64,000 nucleotides of DNA from the NCBI GenBank assembly GCA_036381495.1, contig DASVCS010000159.1:62001-126000 (forward strand), given 5' to 3'. Of this stretch, positions 46,444-56,270 are shown piece by piece; the stretch's first letter is position 1, and every line of letters begins with the position of its first letter. The notes beneath the pieces are model-generated. The model was not told the origin of the DNA, did not search any database, and saw nothing but the letters and a program-made list of their open reading frames with translations. The stretch comes from DASVCS01 sp036381495. Lineage in GTDB: Bacteria > Gemmatimonadota > Gemmatimonadetes > Longimicrobiales > RSA9. The position numbers were made by a program, and so were the translations under genes.

Positions 46444-48242
46444 TCCGCCACCAGCCTGCCGATGGCGCAGTTCTCCGCGATGTCCGTGACCTCGATGCGG
46501 AAGCGGCCGTCCGCCTGGGTGTTCAGGTCGGATGGCACCTCGACGACCATGTATTCGTGGGGCATTCGCTCGATCGCGGAAGGCAGGGGATAGATCACCG
46601 AGAAGACCACGTAGCGGTAGCCGTTCGCCGCTGCGTAGCGTACGGTCTCCCCGAACGTAGCGCGGGGCCGGACGCGCCAGTCGCGCCGTGCGTAGACCGC
46701 GAGCGCGGGGTGCCAGCTCACGATCGGCTCGTCGCGGGGGATGACGTCCTCGAGGACGTCGGCTGCACGGCGGTTGTGTGCGGCGGCGATCTGCTGCGCC
46801 GAGCCGACGGCGAGGCCGAGGTAGAGCTGCCGGACATCGTCGCCGAAGAGCACCACGCCGACCGTGGTCGCGAGCAGCGCCCCGACGAACCCGCGGCGCA
46901 GAGCGCCGGGATGCCGCCGGTCGAAGTGCGCGCCCGCCAGCCGGATCCCGCGGGCGGCGTAGAAGACGAGGACCGGTGCCAGGAAGAGCTGCGTGCGCGG
47001 ATCGATGGCGACGACCGTGGCGATCAGGAAGCTCGTGGCCGCGAGCGTGCCCGTCACCGCCCACTCGGTCGCGGCGTTGCGCCGGCGCGGCGCGAGGAGA
47101 CCCAGCGCGACCAGCGGCCAGAGGAACCAGGGCACCACGATCTCGAGCGCCCGCACGTAGAACCAGAGCCGCTGGAAGGCGCCCGGCGGGTCCGGGCGCG
47201 CGCGGTCGATCCTCGCCGTATCGCGCGCGGATGTTTCCGGTCGATCCGGCGGCGTGGCCACTGCCCTCTCCGCGTTGCCCGCCGGCGCGGACGTCTTCAC
47301 CGGCACGCCCCAGTAGTCGCTGGCGAGGTGCACGCCCGAGGCGTCCAGTGCGTAGAGCTGGCGGACGTACGGCGCGATGCGCCCCTGCCAGAGCATCCCC
47401 TCGATCACCTTCGTCGGGCCGCCACCGCCGCCTCCGGCCTCATCGCGGGGAGTCGGGAGCGAGATCTGGACGCCGCGCCCCGTGAGCGTCCACCGGCCCG
47501 TCGCGTCATGGAGGTAGATCCAGTACGGGAGCGCGATGATGATGAAGGCCGCACCGAACGCGACGCTGCTCGCGAGTCCCCTGAGGCGGCGCCGGACCAG
47601 GAGCGTCGCCGCGGCCGCGAGGCCGAGCAGGCCGAACGGGATGACCGCCTCGGGTCGGGCGAGGTACGCCAGCCCGAAGGCCGCGCCGGCGGCCGCCCAG
47701 TCGCGTATGCGACCGCGCTCGAAGCCGCGCAGCACGAAGGCAATGCCGCAGAACAGGAAGAGGTGGAGTACCGGCTCCGCGCCGACCCACAGGTCCCAGC
47801 CGACCCAGAACGGCGAGCCGTAGGGCGCGAGCGAGGGGAGCACGGCGATGAGGATGCACGCGAGGAGCGCCGTCCGCCGGCCCGCCAGCCGGTTGAAGAT
47901 GCTCCAGCACGGTAGCACGAGGAGTCCGGACGTGACGGCCGCGACGACGCGGCCGGCCCAGACGGCGTCGCCCAGGACACGGTCCACGCCTCCCGCGAGG
48001 ATCGGAAAGAGCGGCGAGAGCGCGATATGTCGCAGGCCGGAGAGCGTGAAGCCGGCGCCCGACCAGAGGTTCCGCCCCAGGAGCAGGTAGAACGCTTCGT
48101 CGTACGCCACGTAGTCGCCGCGTCCGAGGAAGAGGACGAGACGGAGCACGACGGCCGCGGGCACCAGCCAGGCGAGCGGGTGGAGCGGGCGCCGCCCCGC
48201 GCGGGCAAAGGAATCCTCGGGCGCTCGAGTCCGCAACCTCAT
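46440..48242 (-). CDS. PMT/ArnT-like GT-C family glycosyltransferase
   Basis: A 600-residue protein with about ten membrane helices. The first periplasmic loop GRGDYVAYDEAFYLLLGRNLW carries the catalytic-type acidic residues of GT39/GT83 enzymes, which move sugars from a polyprenyl-phosphate donor to lipid or protein. A Pro/Arg/Thr-rich loop near 340-370 and a short periplasmic C-terminal domain follow. The ATG at 48242 overlaps the upstream GT2 stop by four bases. Acceptor unknown: lipid A, glycan or protein. Confidence 0.8.
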   Translation of the reverse strand: MRLRTRAPEDSFARAGRRPLHPLAWLVPAAVVLRLVLFLGRGDYVAYDEAFYLLLGRNLWSGAGFTLSGLRHIALSPLFPILAGGVDRVLGDAVWAGRVVAAVTSGLLVLPCWSIFNRLAGRRTALLACILIAVLPSLAPYGSPFWVGWDLWVGAEPVLHLFLFCGIAFVLRGFERGRIRDWAAAGAAFGLAYLARPEAVIPFGLLGLAAAATLLVRRRLRGLASSVAFGAAFIIIALPYWIYLHDATGRWTLTGRGVQISLPTPRDEAGGGGGGPTKVIEGMLWQGRIAPYVRQLYALDASGVHLASDYWGVPVKTSAPAGNAERAVATPPDRPETSARDTARIDRARPDPPGAFQRLWFYVRALEIVVPWFLWPLVALGLLAPRRRNAATEWAVTGTLAATSFLIATVVAIDPRTQLFLAPVLVFYAARGIRLAGAHFDRRHPGALRRGFVGALLATTVGVVLFGDDVRQLYLGLAVGSAQQIAAAHNRRAADVLEDVIPRDEPIVSWHPALAVYARRDWRVRPRATFGETVRYAAANGYRYVVFSVIYPLPSAIERMPHEYMVVEVPSDLNTQADGRFRIEVTDIAENCAIGRLVAE

Positions 48243-50386
48243 GGAAGCCGCTCGGCGACCGCATGCGACGCCGGCACGAGGCGCGGCTCCGCGGTACCGA
48301 ACCAACGCCGCATCTCGACCCTGGAGGCCCGGCGCCGCCGCAGGAGGGCGCGCCGCTCACGCAGCGCCGCGGGCAACGCGCGCGCCAGGTCCACATGCCC
48401 GAGCAGGATCCGCGGGTCGCGCAACAGCGCGTAGCCGTGCCGCACCACCTCCCAGCCGAGGATGGCGGGGAGACCGCGGAGCACGTCGAGTGGATGATCG
48501 TTCTTCAACATGAGCAGATAGTGGTTCTTCCACGAGTGTCGACGTACACTCAGCGGGATCCGGTCCTTCGGCGGCGCGCCGGTCCCGGCCCAGCCGCGGA
48601 TGTGGTAGCCGATCGCCCCGGGTACGTAGCGGACATCCCACCCCAGGAGGCGCGCGCGCCAGCAGAGGTCGATGTCCTCCTTGTAGGCGAAGAAGGCGTC
48701 ATCGAAGTATCGGCCGTCCGGGGCGAGATCTTCAAGCATGGCACGGCGCAGGAAGAGCGCGGCGCCGCAGGCGCTGAAGACGGAGACCTCCCGATCGAAC
48801 GCAGGCCCATCGGGCCGGCCCTGGCCACGGTCGACCACCATGCGCGAGCGGCGGATGACATGTCCGGCGGAGTCGAGCTCGCCGCCGGGCCGGGGCGCGC
48901 CGGCCTCGAACGCGTCCGGATTCACCCGGTAGAGCTTGCCCTGGGCGGCGCCGATGCGGGGGTCGGCATCGAGGCGGTCCCGGAGGCGCGCGAGGTGGTC
49001 GGGCGCGAGCACGACATCGGGGTTGAGGACGATGGCGTACGGCGCATCCCCGCGCGCGAGACCGGCGTTGGCGCCGGCCGCGTAGCCGATGTTCGCGTCC
49101 AGCGCCACGAGCTCGGCTTCGGCGACCTCCGTCCGGACGTACGCGGCCGAGCCATCCGTGCTGGCGTTGTCGACGACGATGATGCGGACCGGTACCGTGG
49201 ACTCGCGCAGCGACCGGATGCACGCCGGGAGGTAGCGGCGGCCGTTCCAGTTCACGATGATGGCGTCGATCCGTGCACGTCGCACGCCCCCGTCCGTGGG
49301 CGGCGCCGCCACGACCGGCGCGATCGCGGTCCCGGTGTGCGTACCGGATGGCGATCGTCCGGGCCCGCCATCACGGGTGCCGGGATCCGTGCGTGCGCCG
49401 CGGGTCGACGCACGATCCAGCCCCGCCTCGGTGTACCGAATCAGCTCGCCCGACCGGTAGAGCGCCACGGCCGTCCGCACGGCGCGGCGCGCGGCGCGGA
49501 GACCGTCTCGATCTCGGGCACTCGAGAACGGCGAGACGACCCGGAGCGCGATCTCCTTGATCCACAGATCGAATGTGAGGATGGGGATCGCGAGCCGCCG
49601 TAGCCGATCGAGACGATGCTTGCACAGGAACCGGGCGAAGGCGCGATAGAACTGGTGAACCCGCTTGCCCAGGCCCCATGAGTCGAAGCTGGCGCCTCCG
49701 GCGTGAACCGCGCGAACGTCGGGGAGGACGTACAGGCCGTGACCGGCCGATCGGGCGCGGTAACACCAGTCGACGTCCTCGAACCACATGAAGTAGTCCG
49801 GGTCGAGGCGGCCGATGTCCTCGAACGCCGTGCGGCGGACGAGCATCGCCGCGCCGGGCAGCTGGTCCACGGCGATCGGCCCACGGGCATCGAGGTCGTG
49901 CTCGAAGAAACGGCGCGTGAGCCACGGGATGCGCCGAGACACGGGACTCAACACGGTCCAGAACAGCACGATCTGCGCGAGCGACGGGAACCGGCGGTAG
50001 AGGTGCGTGTGGGCGCGGCCATCAGGCCCGGCGAGCAGCGGGGATACGGCCGCGGCCCGCGGCGTGCTCTCGAGGAAGGCCACGAGCGCGGCGATCGCGT
50101 GCGCGCCGATCTCGACATCGGGGTTCAGGATGAGGACGTATTCCCCCGTCGCGTGCTCGAGGGCGGCGTTGTTGCCCGCGGCGAAGCCGCCGTTCACGGG
50201 GGACCGCAACAGCCGTACAGCGGGGAACTCGCGCTCCACCATGTCCGCGCTGCCATCCTCCGATGCGTTGTCGACGACGATGATCTCGAGATCCTGCGCC
50301 GCGCGTGCGCGAGTCAGCGCATCGAGGCAACGGCGCAATGCGTCGCGCGTGTTCCAGTTGACGATGGTGGCGGTCACGAGCGCCAT
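48239..50386 (-). CDS. bidomain GT2 glycosyltransferase (two fused rhamnosyltransferase-like domains)
   Basis: A 715-residue protein made of two GT2 domains in tandem. Domain 1 (about 1-260) has TATIVNWNTRDALRRCLDAL, IIVVDNASEDGSADMV, NGGFAAGNNAAL and LILNPDVEIG; domain 2 (about 372-640) has DAIIVNWNGRRYLPACIRSL, IIVVDNASTDGSAAYV, NIGYAAGANAGLA and VLNPDVVLAP. Both share FEDVDWCYRAR/YKEDIDLCWRAR, typical of WbbL-like rhamnosyltransferases. A low-complexity linker of about 60 residues joins them. With dTDP-rhamnose made nearby, both may add rhamnose. The ATG at 50386 overlaps the previous gene by 13 bases. Confidence 0.9.
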   Translation of the reverse strand: MALVTATIVNWNTRDALRRCLDALTRARAAQDLEIIVVDNASEDGSADMVEREFPAVRLLRSPVNGGFAAGNNAALEHATGEYVLILNPDVEIGAHAIAALVAFLESTPRAAAVSPLLAGPDGRAHTHLYRRFPSLAQIVLFWTVLSPVSRRIPWLTRRFFEHDLDARGPIAVDQLPGAAMLVRRTAFEDIGRLDPDYFMWFEDVDWCYRARSAGHGLYVLPDVRAVHAGGASFDSWGLGKRVHQFYRAFARFLCKHRLDRLRRLAIPILTFDLWIKEIALRVVSPFSSARDRDGLRAARRAVRTAVALYRSGELIRYTEAGLDRASTRGARTDPGTRDGGPGRSPSGTHTGTAIAPVVAAPPTDGGVRRARIDAIIVNWNGRRYLPACIRSLRESTVPVRIIVVDNASTDGSAAYVRTEVAEAELVALDANIGYAAGANAGLARGDAPYAIVLNPDVVLAPDHLARLRDRLDADPRIGAAQGKLYRVNPDAFEAGAPRPGGELDSAGHVIRRSRMVVDRGQGRPDGPAFDREVSVFSACGAALFLRRAMLEDLAPDGRYFDDAFFAYKEDIDLCWRARLLGWDVRYVPGAIGYHIRGWAGTGAPPKDRIPLSVRRHSWKNHYLLMLKNDHPLDVLRGLPAILGWEVVRHGYALLRDPRILLGHVDLARALPAALRERRALLRRRRASRVEMRRWFGTAEPRLVPASHAVAERLP

Positions 50387-51438
50387 GCGTCCCCCATCCC
50401 CGTGCTCCCCGCGGCCGAGTCGATCGATGGCGAATCCTCCGCGGCGGTCTCGGATCGGTGGGCAGCGGTGCGTCGAGCCGAGGAACCGGGCGACCGGCGC
50501 CGCGCGTCCGAGATCCGGGCCCGAAGGCCGGCCAGCCGATTGTACGCTCGGGCGCCCAGAAGACTCGCCGCCGCGAACGTCCCGCAACGTGGGGACAACG
50601 GATCGACGCGGAGCGCCTGCCAGAGAAGCCGTCGCCCCGCGCCGGGCGCACCGTTGGTGAGCAGCGTGTGCCCCAGTGTGGTGAGCCAGACGGCGCGCGC
50701 TCGCCGATCCAGACGTGCCCCGTGCTTCGTCGCGAGCCACGTGCACGCATCGATCAGCGCCGAGGCGTCGCTCGATATTCCGCCCGGCACGTGAGGCACG
50801 TCCACCAGGGGCTCGGGATCGTACACGAAGCTGGTGGCCTCGGCGAGGCGCAACCACAGGTCCCAATCCTGGAGCCGCGGCAGGCGCTCGTCGAAGCCGC
50901 CGATGCGGATCAACAGGTCCCGACGTACCACCGCGCACGAGGTATCGATGACATTGCCTCGGAGGAGCGCGGATCGCGCGCGATCCCCCGCGGCCGCCGC
51001 GGATCCGATCCGCCGCCGGGCGCCACCCGCGTCGAAACGGATGAAGGCGCAGTAGGCCAACCCCGGCGCCGTGACGGCGTCCAACTGCCGGAGCTGTCGC
51101 TCCAGCTTCGTCGGCGCCCACACCACGTCGTCATCGATGAACGCGACGAACCGGCCCTTTGCGCGCGCGATCCCCGCGTTTCTCGCGGCAGCCGCGCCCC
51201 CGGGCTTCTCCACTCGTTCGATTCCGATGCGCGCGTCGGCCGCGGCGTATCGGGCCAACACCGCCGCGGTCTCATCCTCCGAGCCGTCATCGACCACGAT
51301 CAATTCCAGATCCACGAGCGTCTGCCGGAGCACGCTCTCGATCGCCCGCCCGAGCCATCGGGCACGGTTTCGCGTCGGCAGGACCACCGAAACGAGCCGA
51401 TCCCCCTGCGCCACCGGCGCGCGAATCGTCATCGTCAT
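50374..51438 (-). CDS. GT2 glycosyltransferase
   Basis: A 354-residue GT-A enzyme. It opens with VSVVLPTRNRARWLGRAIES, has IVVDDGSEDETAAVL (nucleotide contact), GGAAAARNAGIARAKGRFVAFIDDDVVWAP (the DDD metal motif) and FDERLPRLQDWDLWLRLAEA for acceptor binding. The C-terminal 90 residues are Ala/Arg-rich without clear fold. The ATG at 51438 overlaps the GT4 stop (ATGA). The donor sugar cannot be told. Confidence 0.9.
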   Translation of the reverse strand: MTMTIRAPVAQGDRLVSVVLPTRNRARWLGRAIESVLRQTLVDLELIVVDDGSEDETAAVLARYAAADARIGIERVEKPGGAAAARNAGIARAKGRFVAFIDDDVVWAPTKLERQLRQLDAVTAPGLAYCAFIRFDAGGARRRIGSAAAAGDRARSALLRGNVIDTSCAVVRRDLLIRIGGFDERLPRLQDWDLWLRLAEATSFVYDPEPLVDVPHVPGGISSDASALIDACTWLATKHGARLDRRARAVWLTTLGHTLLTNGAPGAGRRLLWQALRVDPLSPRCGTFAAASLLGARAYNRLAGLRARISDARRRSPGSSARRTAAHRSETAAEDSPSIDSAAGSTGMGDAWRS

Positions 51439-52616
51439 CCCTCACCCGCGGCGGCTCGCCGGCTGCGGTCACTACGATCGATGAACTCGTCGTAGATCGA
51501 TTCGAGCCGGCGATTCAGCTCCACAGGATCATGGTTCACGGCGACGGTGCGCCGGCCCTCGGCCGCGCGCGCCGCCCACTCCTCCGGGTGGTTCAGCAGA
51601 TGGCGGAGATGGGCGGCGATCGCCTCGACCTCCCCCTCGGGCGCGAGCAGCGCCGCCGGGGACGTCACGAAGGGGATATCCGCGTGATCCGATGCGATGA
51701 TGGGCAACCCGCGCGCCTGTGCCTCCAACAGCACGGTCGGCGCGCCGCCCTCGCCCTCGCCGGTTCGAGCCGTTCGGCTCGGGTGCACGAAGAGATGAGC
51801 GCGCCGGAGTACGCCCGCGTAATCCTCGTGAGAACGCATGCCGTGGAAGATGATCCGATCCCCGAATCCGGATCGGCGAGCGAGTACCTCGAGGCGCTGC
51901 CGCTCGGGCCCATCGCCCAGGAGCCATAGATCCGCGCTCGGCCACTCCGGCGCAATGCGTGCGAACGCGCGGATCGTCAGGTCCACGCCCTTCTTCTCGA
52001 CGAAGCGGCACGCCTGGAGGATGTGGATCCGTCCGTCCGCCGGCATGCGCGGAGGGTCGAATGGAAACAGTTCGATCCGGATCGGGATGGGATGAACGCG
52101 CGCACGGTCCGGGGGGCAGCCCAACGAGATGATGCGATCGCGAAGGTGCGGCCCCTCCGCGAGGACGGAGCCCACCCGGGCGAACAGCTCCACGAGGAGC
52201 CGGCGCCACTTGCGTTGCCGGGGCAGGCGCGTGGCGTCGAAACCGTAGAAGGTGGCGACCAGCGGGATGCCTGCCGCATGAGCGACCGGCGCCGCGACGA
52301 CCGCCTCTTCCGCGAAGTGGGCATGCAGCACATCGGGTCGCACGGCATCCAGCGCCCGGCGCAGGATCCGCCTGCGCGACCGGATCCGGAGCACGACCGA
52401 GGTGGTGCGGACCAGCGCCGTCAACACCCGGCCGCCCGGATCCCGCTCCAGTCGGACCGGCCCGGGGACCGGGAACTCCTCCGGGTTCACGCGACCGTGC
52501 GTGACCAGTACGGGAGCATAGCGCCGATGCCGCGAGACGGTCTCATGGATGAACGTCTCGGAGCGCGGGAGGTAGAGTTCCCGGTAATGCGCCACGATGC
52601 GCGGCGGAGCGCTCAT
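51435..52616 (-). CDS. GT4-family glycosyltransferase
   Basis: A 393-residue GT-B enzyme with an N-terminal acceptor domain (LYLPRSETFIHETVSRHRRY, VLHAHFAEEAVVAAPVAHA) and a C-terminal donor domain (GRIHILQACRFVEKKGVDLTIRAFA, WLLGDGPERQRLEVLA, HLFVHPSRTARTGEGEGGAPTVLLEAQARGLPIIASD). The E-x7-E motif of GT4 is present as EGEGGAPTVLLE. The FIHETVSR start resembles colanic-acid-type WcaL transferases. It is the end of a string of overlapping genes; a 166-base gap separates it from asnB. Confidence 0.92.
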   Translation of the reverse strand: MSAPPRIVAHYRELYLPRSETFIHETVSRHRRYAPVLVTHGRVNPEEFPVPGPVRLERDPGGRVLTALVRTTSVVLRIRSRRRILRRALDAVRPDVLHAHFAEEAVVAAPVAHAAGIPLVATFYGFDATRLPRQRKWRRLLVELFARVGSVLAEGPHLRDRIISLGCPPDRARVHPIPIRIELFPFDPPRMPADGRIHILQACRFVEKKGVDLTIRAFARIAPEWPSADLWLLGDGPERQRLEVLARRSGFGDRIIFHGMRSHEDYAGVLRRAHLFVHPSRTARTGEGEGGAPTVLLEAQARGLPIIASDHADIPFVTSPAALLAPEGEVEAIAAHLRHLLNHPEEWAARAAEGRRTVAVNHDPVELNRRLESIYDEFIDRSDRSRRAAAGEG

Positions 52617-52782
52617 CCGCGCGACTCCTCCCCACCCCGGCCCGTTCGCGGCGCGAACACCGTCGATGCCGGACCCGCGTCAACCGCCGGATATCGGCCC
52701 TCCGGACGAAGCCCGACCGCGAACGTGCGACGGGGCGCAACGCCGTGCCCGGCGGATCGGTCGCACCGCCGTTCGATCGGCC

Positions 52783-54762
52783 TCATTGCGAGCCGATCCT
52801 GACTCCGCGGATCATGCGGCGGTGCCATAGCTCCAGGCTCAAGATCCGCCAGAGCAACGCTGGATCCACCGCGCACAGGCGTTGCTGGTCCTCGAGGATC
52901 GGACCCTGGCGCAGGTAGGGGTTGTCCATGGTGCGAAAGATGGCCGCTACGTTGGCGTGGCTCTCCGCCAGCCATCGCGCCAGCGGAAAGGGAAAGCCCA
53001 TCTTGACTCGCCGCCAGGTGACGGAGCGAGGCAGGACGTCCTCGACGGTCTTGCGGAGGAGCCACTTCGTCCAACCGCCCCGAATCAGATGATCGAGCGG
53101 CAGTCGGAACGCGAACTCGACGACGCGATGATCGAGGAACGGCACGCGCGGCTCGAGCGGGATCCCCATGTTGGCCTTGTCACCGGAGGCCAGCCAGTAG
53201 GGCATCTTGAAGCGCGTCATGTTCGCGATCAGGAGGCGGTGGAGGTCGCGATGCGGCGGCCCCTGCCCCGCGTGGGGGGTCGACGCGAGATTCGGCTGGA
53301 CCCATCGCTCGATCGGATCCGGTGCCGTGGCCGGCCGCGACCGCGAGACACGACGCCCTGCGTGCAGCAGCGCGCGTGGATCGGCCACGATCCTGCGCCG
53401 ATAATGGCGCGCAACCGCCGGTACGAGCCTGGCCAGTATCCGCGCGCACTCCATGAGGGCGTGCGGGCTCCTCCGCCCTCGAAGCAGGGAGTGGAGGTAC
53501 GCGAAGAGGTACTCATCGTAGCCGGCGAAGAGTTCGTCGCCGGCCGAGCCTGCGACCAGGACCTTGAAGCCGTCACATCGAATCCTCCGCCGAAGCGATT
53601 GGTTCGTATGCAGGTTGACGGAGTGGAACGGCTCTTCTTGAAGAGCGACGAACTGATCCGCATCGCTCCAGAAGCTGTCGAGATCGGGGAGGATGGTCCT
53701 GTGATCGAGCCGATGCCGCGCCGCGACCCGCCGGGCGTAGGCGGATTCGTCCCATCGTGGATCGCGGAACGCAACCGTATAGGCGTGAACACGGTGACCG
53801 GCAGTGCTCGCGAGGGCGACCAGACTCGATGAATCGAGGCCACCGCTCAACTCGAAGGCGACCGGGACGTCGGCCCGCAGTCGCAGCGCGATCGCATCGG
53901 TGAGCAGGGCCCGGAGCTCCATCTGCGATTCCCGGAGCGGACGCCGCGCCGGCGCCTCGTCCCTGGAGGTCGGCAAGCGCCAGTACCGCTCCGTTCTTCG
54001 CTGCCCACCCGACCGAATCACCAGGCTGGTTCCGGGCGCGAGGCACCGTATGCCCTTGTAGAAGGTCCGGTCGTCGAGGTCCCGCCACCCGTAGCGCAGG
54101 TAGTCGAGGATCTTGTCTTCTTCCACGGCCACGGTGTCCGCCACGGCCGGATGGAGGAGCAGGGCCTTGATCTCGGAACCGAAGATGAGGCGGCCGTTCG
54201 CCTCCGCGAGGTACAGCGGCCGCTGGCCATGTCGATCCCGGCTGAGCACGAGTTCGCAGTGCTCGGCGTCGTACAGCGCGATCGCCCACATACCGTTGAA
54301 GCGGGAGAAGCACCCGAGCCGCCATTGCCGAAAAGCCGCTACCACCACCTCGGTGTCCGAAGCGGTACGGAAGCGATGGCCGAAATCTTCCAGCTCACGC
54401 CGCAGTTCCAGATAATTGTAGATCTCGCCGTTGAACACGAGGCAAACGCGGCCATCGGCGTCGGTGAACGGCTGGTGGGCCGCGGAGGAGAGATCGATGA
54501 TCGAGAAGCGCCGGTGCGCAAGGCCCAGATCGATTCCCGGACCGGGTTGCGCAGCGCGCACGTCCGGGAATCGCGCGCGGATCTCGGCCGGACTGTCCTT
54601 GCTCGCGTAGCGATGAATCTGTCCCGTCCGACTCGCGATCAGAGCGTATCCCTCTCCATCGGGCCCGCGATGGGCAATGGCATCGGCCATGCGAGGCAGG
54701 ACAGCGACGTCGCTCGCGCTCAGTTCGTCCTGGAAGGCCAGGATTCCGACGATCCCGCACAT
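52783..54762 (-). CDS. asnB: glutamine-hydrolysing asparagine synthase
   Basis: A 659-residue protein with an N-terminal class II glutaminase domain (catalytic Cys2 in MCGIVGI; ...FNGEIYNYLELRREL; RDRHGQRPLYLAE) and a C-terminal ATP pyrophosphatase domain with the P-loop ELSGGLDSSSLVALA and VAGSAGDELFAGYDEYL. The ATG at 54762 is fixed by the need to expose Cys2. Members of this family in polysaccharide clusters are often annotated AsnB but may amidate glycan sugars rather than make asparagine. Located between the GT4 gene and the flippase. Confidence 0.93.
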   Translation of the reverse strand: MCGIVGILAFQDELSASDVAVLPRMADAIAHRGPDGEGYALIASRTGQIHRYASKDSPAEIRARFPDVRAAQPGPGIDLGLAHRRFSIIDLSSAAHQPFTDADGRVCLVFNGEIYNYLELRRELEDFGHRFRTASDTEVVVAAFRQWRLGCFSRFNGMWAIALYDAEHCELVLSRDRHGQRPLYLAEANGRLIFGSEIKALLLHPAVADTVAVEEDKILDYLRYGWRDLDDRTFYKGIRCLAPGTSLVIRSGGQRRTERYWRLPTSRDEAPARRPLRESQMELRALLTDAIALRLRADVPVAFELSGGLDSSSLVALASTAGHRVHAYTVAFRDPRWDESAYARRVAARHRLDHRTILPDLDSFWSDADQFVALQEEPFHSVNLHTNQSLRRRIRCDGFKVLVAGSAGDELFAGYDEYLFAYLHSLLRGRRSPHALMECARILARLVPAVARHYRRRIVADPRALLHAGRRVSRSRPATAPDPIERWVQPNLASTPHAGQGPPHRDLHRLLIANMTRFKMPYWLASGDKANMGIPLEPRVPFLDHRVVEFAFRLPLDHLIRGGWTKWLLRKTVEDVLPRSVTWRRVKMGFPFPLARWLAESHANVAAIFRTMDNPYLRQGPILEDQQRLCAVDPALLWRILSLELWHRRMIRGVRIGSQ

Positions 54763-54776
54763 CTCGGCGGCCTTTC

Positions 54777-56270
54777 CTATTTCTCGGCGAGCCGAGCGCG
54801 ATGCAGTCGCGACCGGGCCCACGAGACATCGGCCATGGCCAGCGTCTCCAGGATCTCGCGAAGCACGGCCGGCCGGTAGCGGAACAACGCCCATGCGTAG
54901 GTGGCGATTCCGAGCGGGATCCCGAAGGCCAGCACGACGGCGGGAGCGCCCACATCCAGCACGTCCAGAAGGCCGCGGAATGCGGCCAACGCCGCCACCA
55001 TGACGAGGCTGGCCGCCGCGATGCGCCCCAGCGCGCGGCCGAGATCCTTCAGGCGCAACCCGATCAACTTGAGCGCGACGTGGAAGTTCAAGGGCGAGAG
55101 CACGGTGTTGACCAGCAAGCGTGCGACCGCGACGCCGACGAGCCCCCACGCCAACCCGACCCACATCGCCACGGTGGTCACGATCCCGACGGCAACGCTC
55201 CACAGCAGGAGCCATCCCGTACGCGCCTTGGCCATGTACACGTTGCCCGTGGTCGATCCGATCGACTGTGCCAGCCCGACGGGGCCGAGGAGAACCAGGA
55301 GCAGCGCCGTCTGCGCCCATGATTTGCCCAGAACCGCGAGTACGAACGGCTCCGCGACGAGCATGGCACCGAGAATCATCGGGAAGCTGAGGAGCGCGAT
55401 CGCGCTGCACACGTTCAGGTAAGCCCGACCGAAGCGTGCATCATCTTCCTGCATGGACGACAGCGCCGGGAACAACACGCGGCCGACCACCTGGGAGAGC
55501 GCGGTCACGGGGAACTGAATCAGGCGCCAGGCGATGTCGTAGAAGCCCAGCGCCGTCGCGCCGAGGAAACGCCCGATCAGCAGATTGTCGATGCTCTGGA
55601 TGATGTAGCCCGCGATGTTCGACCCGGAGAGGTTCAGACTGTAGGACGCCACCGACCGCACTTCGGCCCAGCGGACGCGGAACACCGGACGAAAGCGGGA
55701 GGCCACCAGCACGCCGCCGGTCTCGGTCGCGGCGCGCGTCAACTGTTGCCCGACGAGGCTCCATACGCCGCGATCGTTCAACGCCATCACGATCCCGGTC
55801 GCGGCGCCGAGCGTGACGGCCAGGAGCTGGACGCGCGTCAAACGGGCAAACGCGAATTCACGGCTCAGCAAAGCCGTCGGCACCCCGCCGAACCCCGTCA
55901 GCGCGAAGAGCACGCTCAGCACCCGCAGGATCGGCGCGACCTTGGGCTCCTGGTAGGCGGCGGCCACCGCCGGCGCGGCCGCGTACACGAGCAGTGCAAA
56001 GGCCCCACCGACGAGTCCGCTGATCCAGAACAGGCTGCTCGCGAGTTCGCGGGAGATGTTCCGGCGCTGGATCAATGCGGCGGAGAAGCCCAGATCGCCG
56101 GCGACGGAGATCAGCCCGATCGCCAGCATGGCCATTCCCAGCAGGCCGAAGGCCTCGGGCGAGAGCAGACGCACCAGGACGACCGTCGTGATCAAGGTGA
56201 CGACGTGCTCGGCGAAGCGAGCGGCGGCGGACCACCGGAAACCGGAAACGACCTCGCGCGCGAGGCTCAT
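54777..56270 (-). CDS. Wzx/MOP-family polysaccharide flippase
   Basis: A 497-residue protein with about 12-14 membrane segments and the lipopolysaccharide-exporter pattern (FRWSAAARFAEHVVTLITTVVLVRLL, GLLGMAMLAIGLISVAGDLGFSAALIQR, LIGRFLGATALGFYDIAWRL, FPMILGAMLVAEPFV). This suggests flipping of an undecaprenyl-linked repeat unit. The ATG at 56270 overlaps the methyltransferase stop by four bases. No Wzy polymerase or Wzz is obvious in the window. Confidence 0.9.
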   Translation of the reverse strand: MSLAREVVSGFRWSAAARFAEHVVTLITTVVLVRLLSPEAFGLLGMAMLAIGLISVAGDLGFSAALIQRRNISRELASSLFWISGLVGGAFALLVYAAAPAVAAAYQEPKVAPILRVLSVLFALTGFGGVPTALLSREFAFARLTRVQLLAVTLGAATGIVMALNDRGVWSLVGQQLTRAATETGGVLVASRFRPVFRVRWAEVRSVASYSLNLSGSNIAGYIIQSIDNLLIGRFLGATALGFYDIAWRLIQFPVTALSQVVGRVLFPALSSMQEDDARFGRAYLNVCSAIALLSFPMILGAMLVAEPFVLAVLGKSWAQTALLLVLLGPVGLAQSIGSTTGNVYMAKARTGWLLLWSVAVGIVTTVAMWVGLAWGLVGVAVARLLVNTVLSPLNFHVALKLIGLRLKDLGRALGRIAAASLVMVAALAAFRGLLDVLDVGAPAVVLAFGIPLGIATYAWALFRYRPAVLREILETLAMADVSWARSRLHRARLAEK

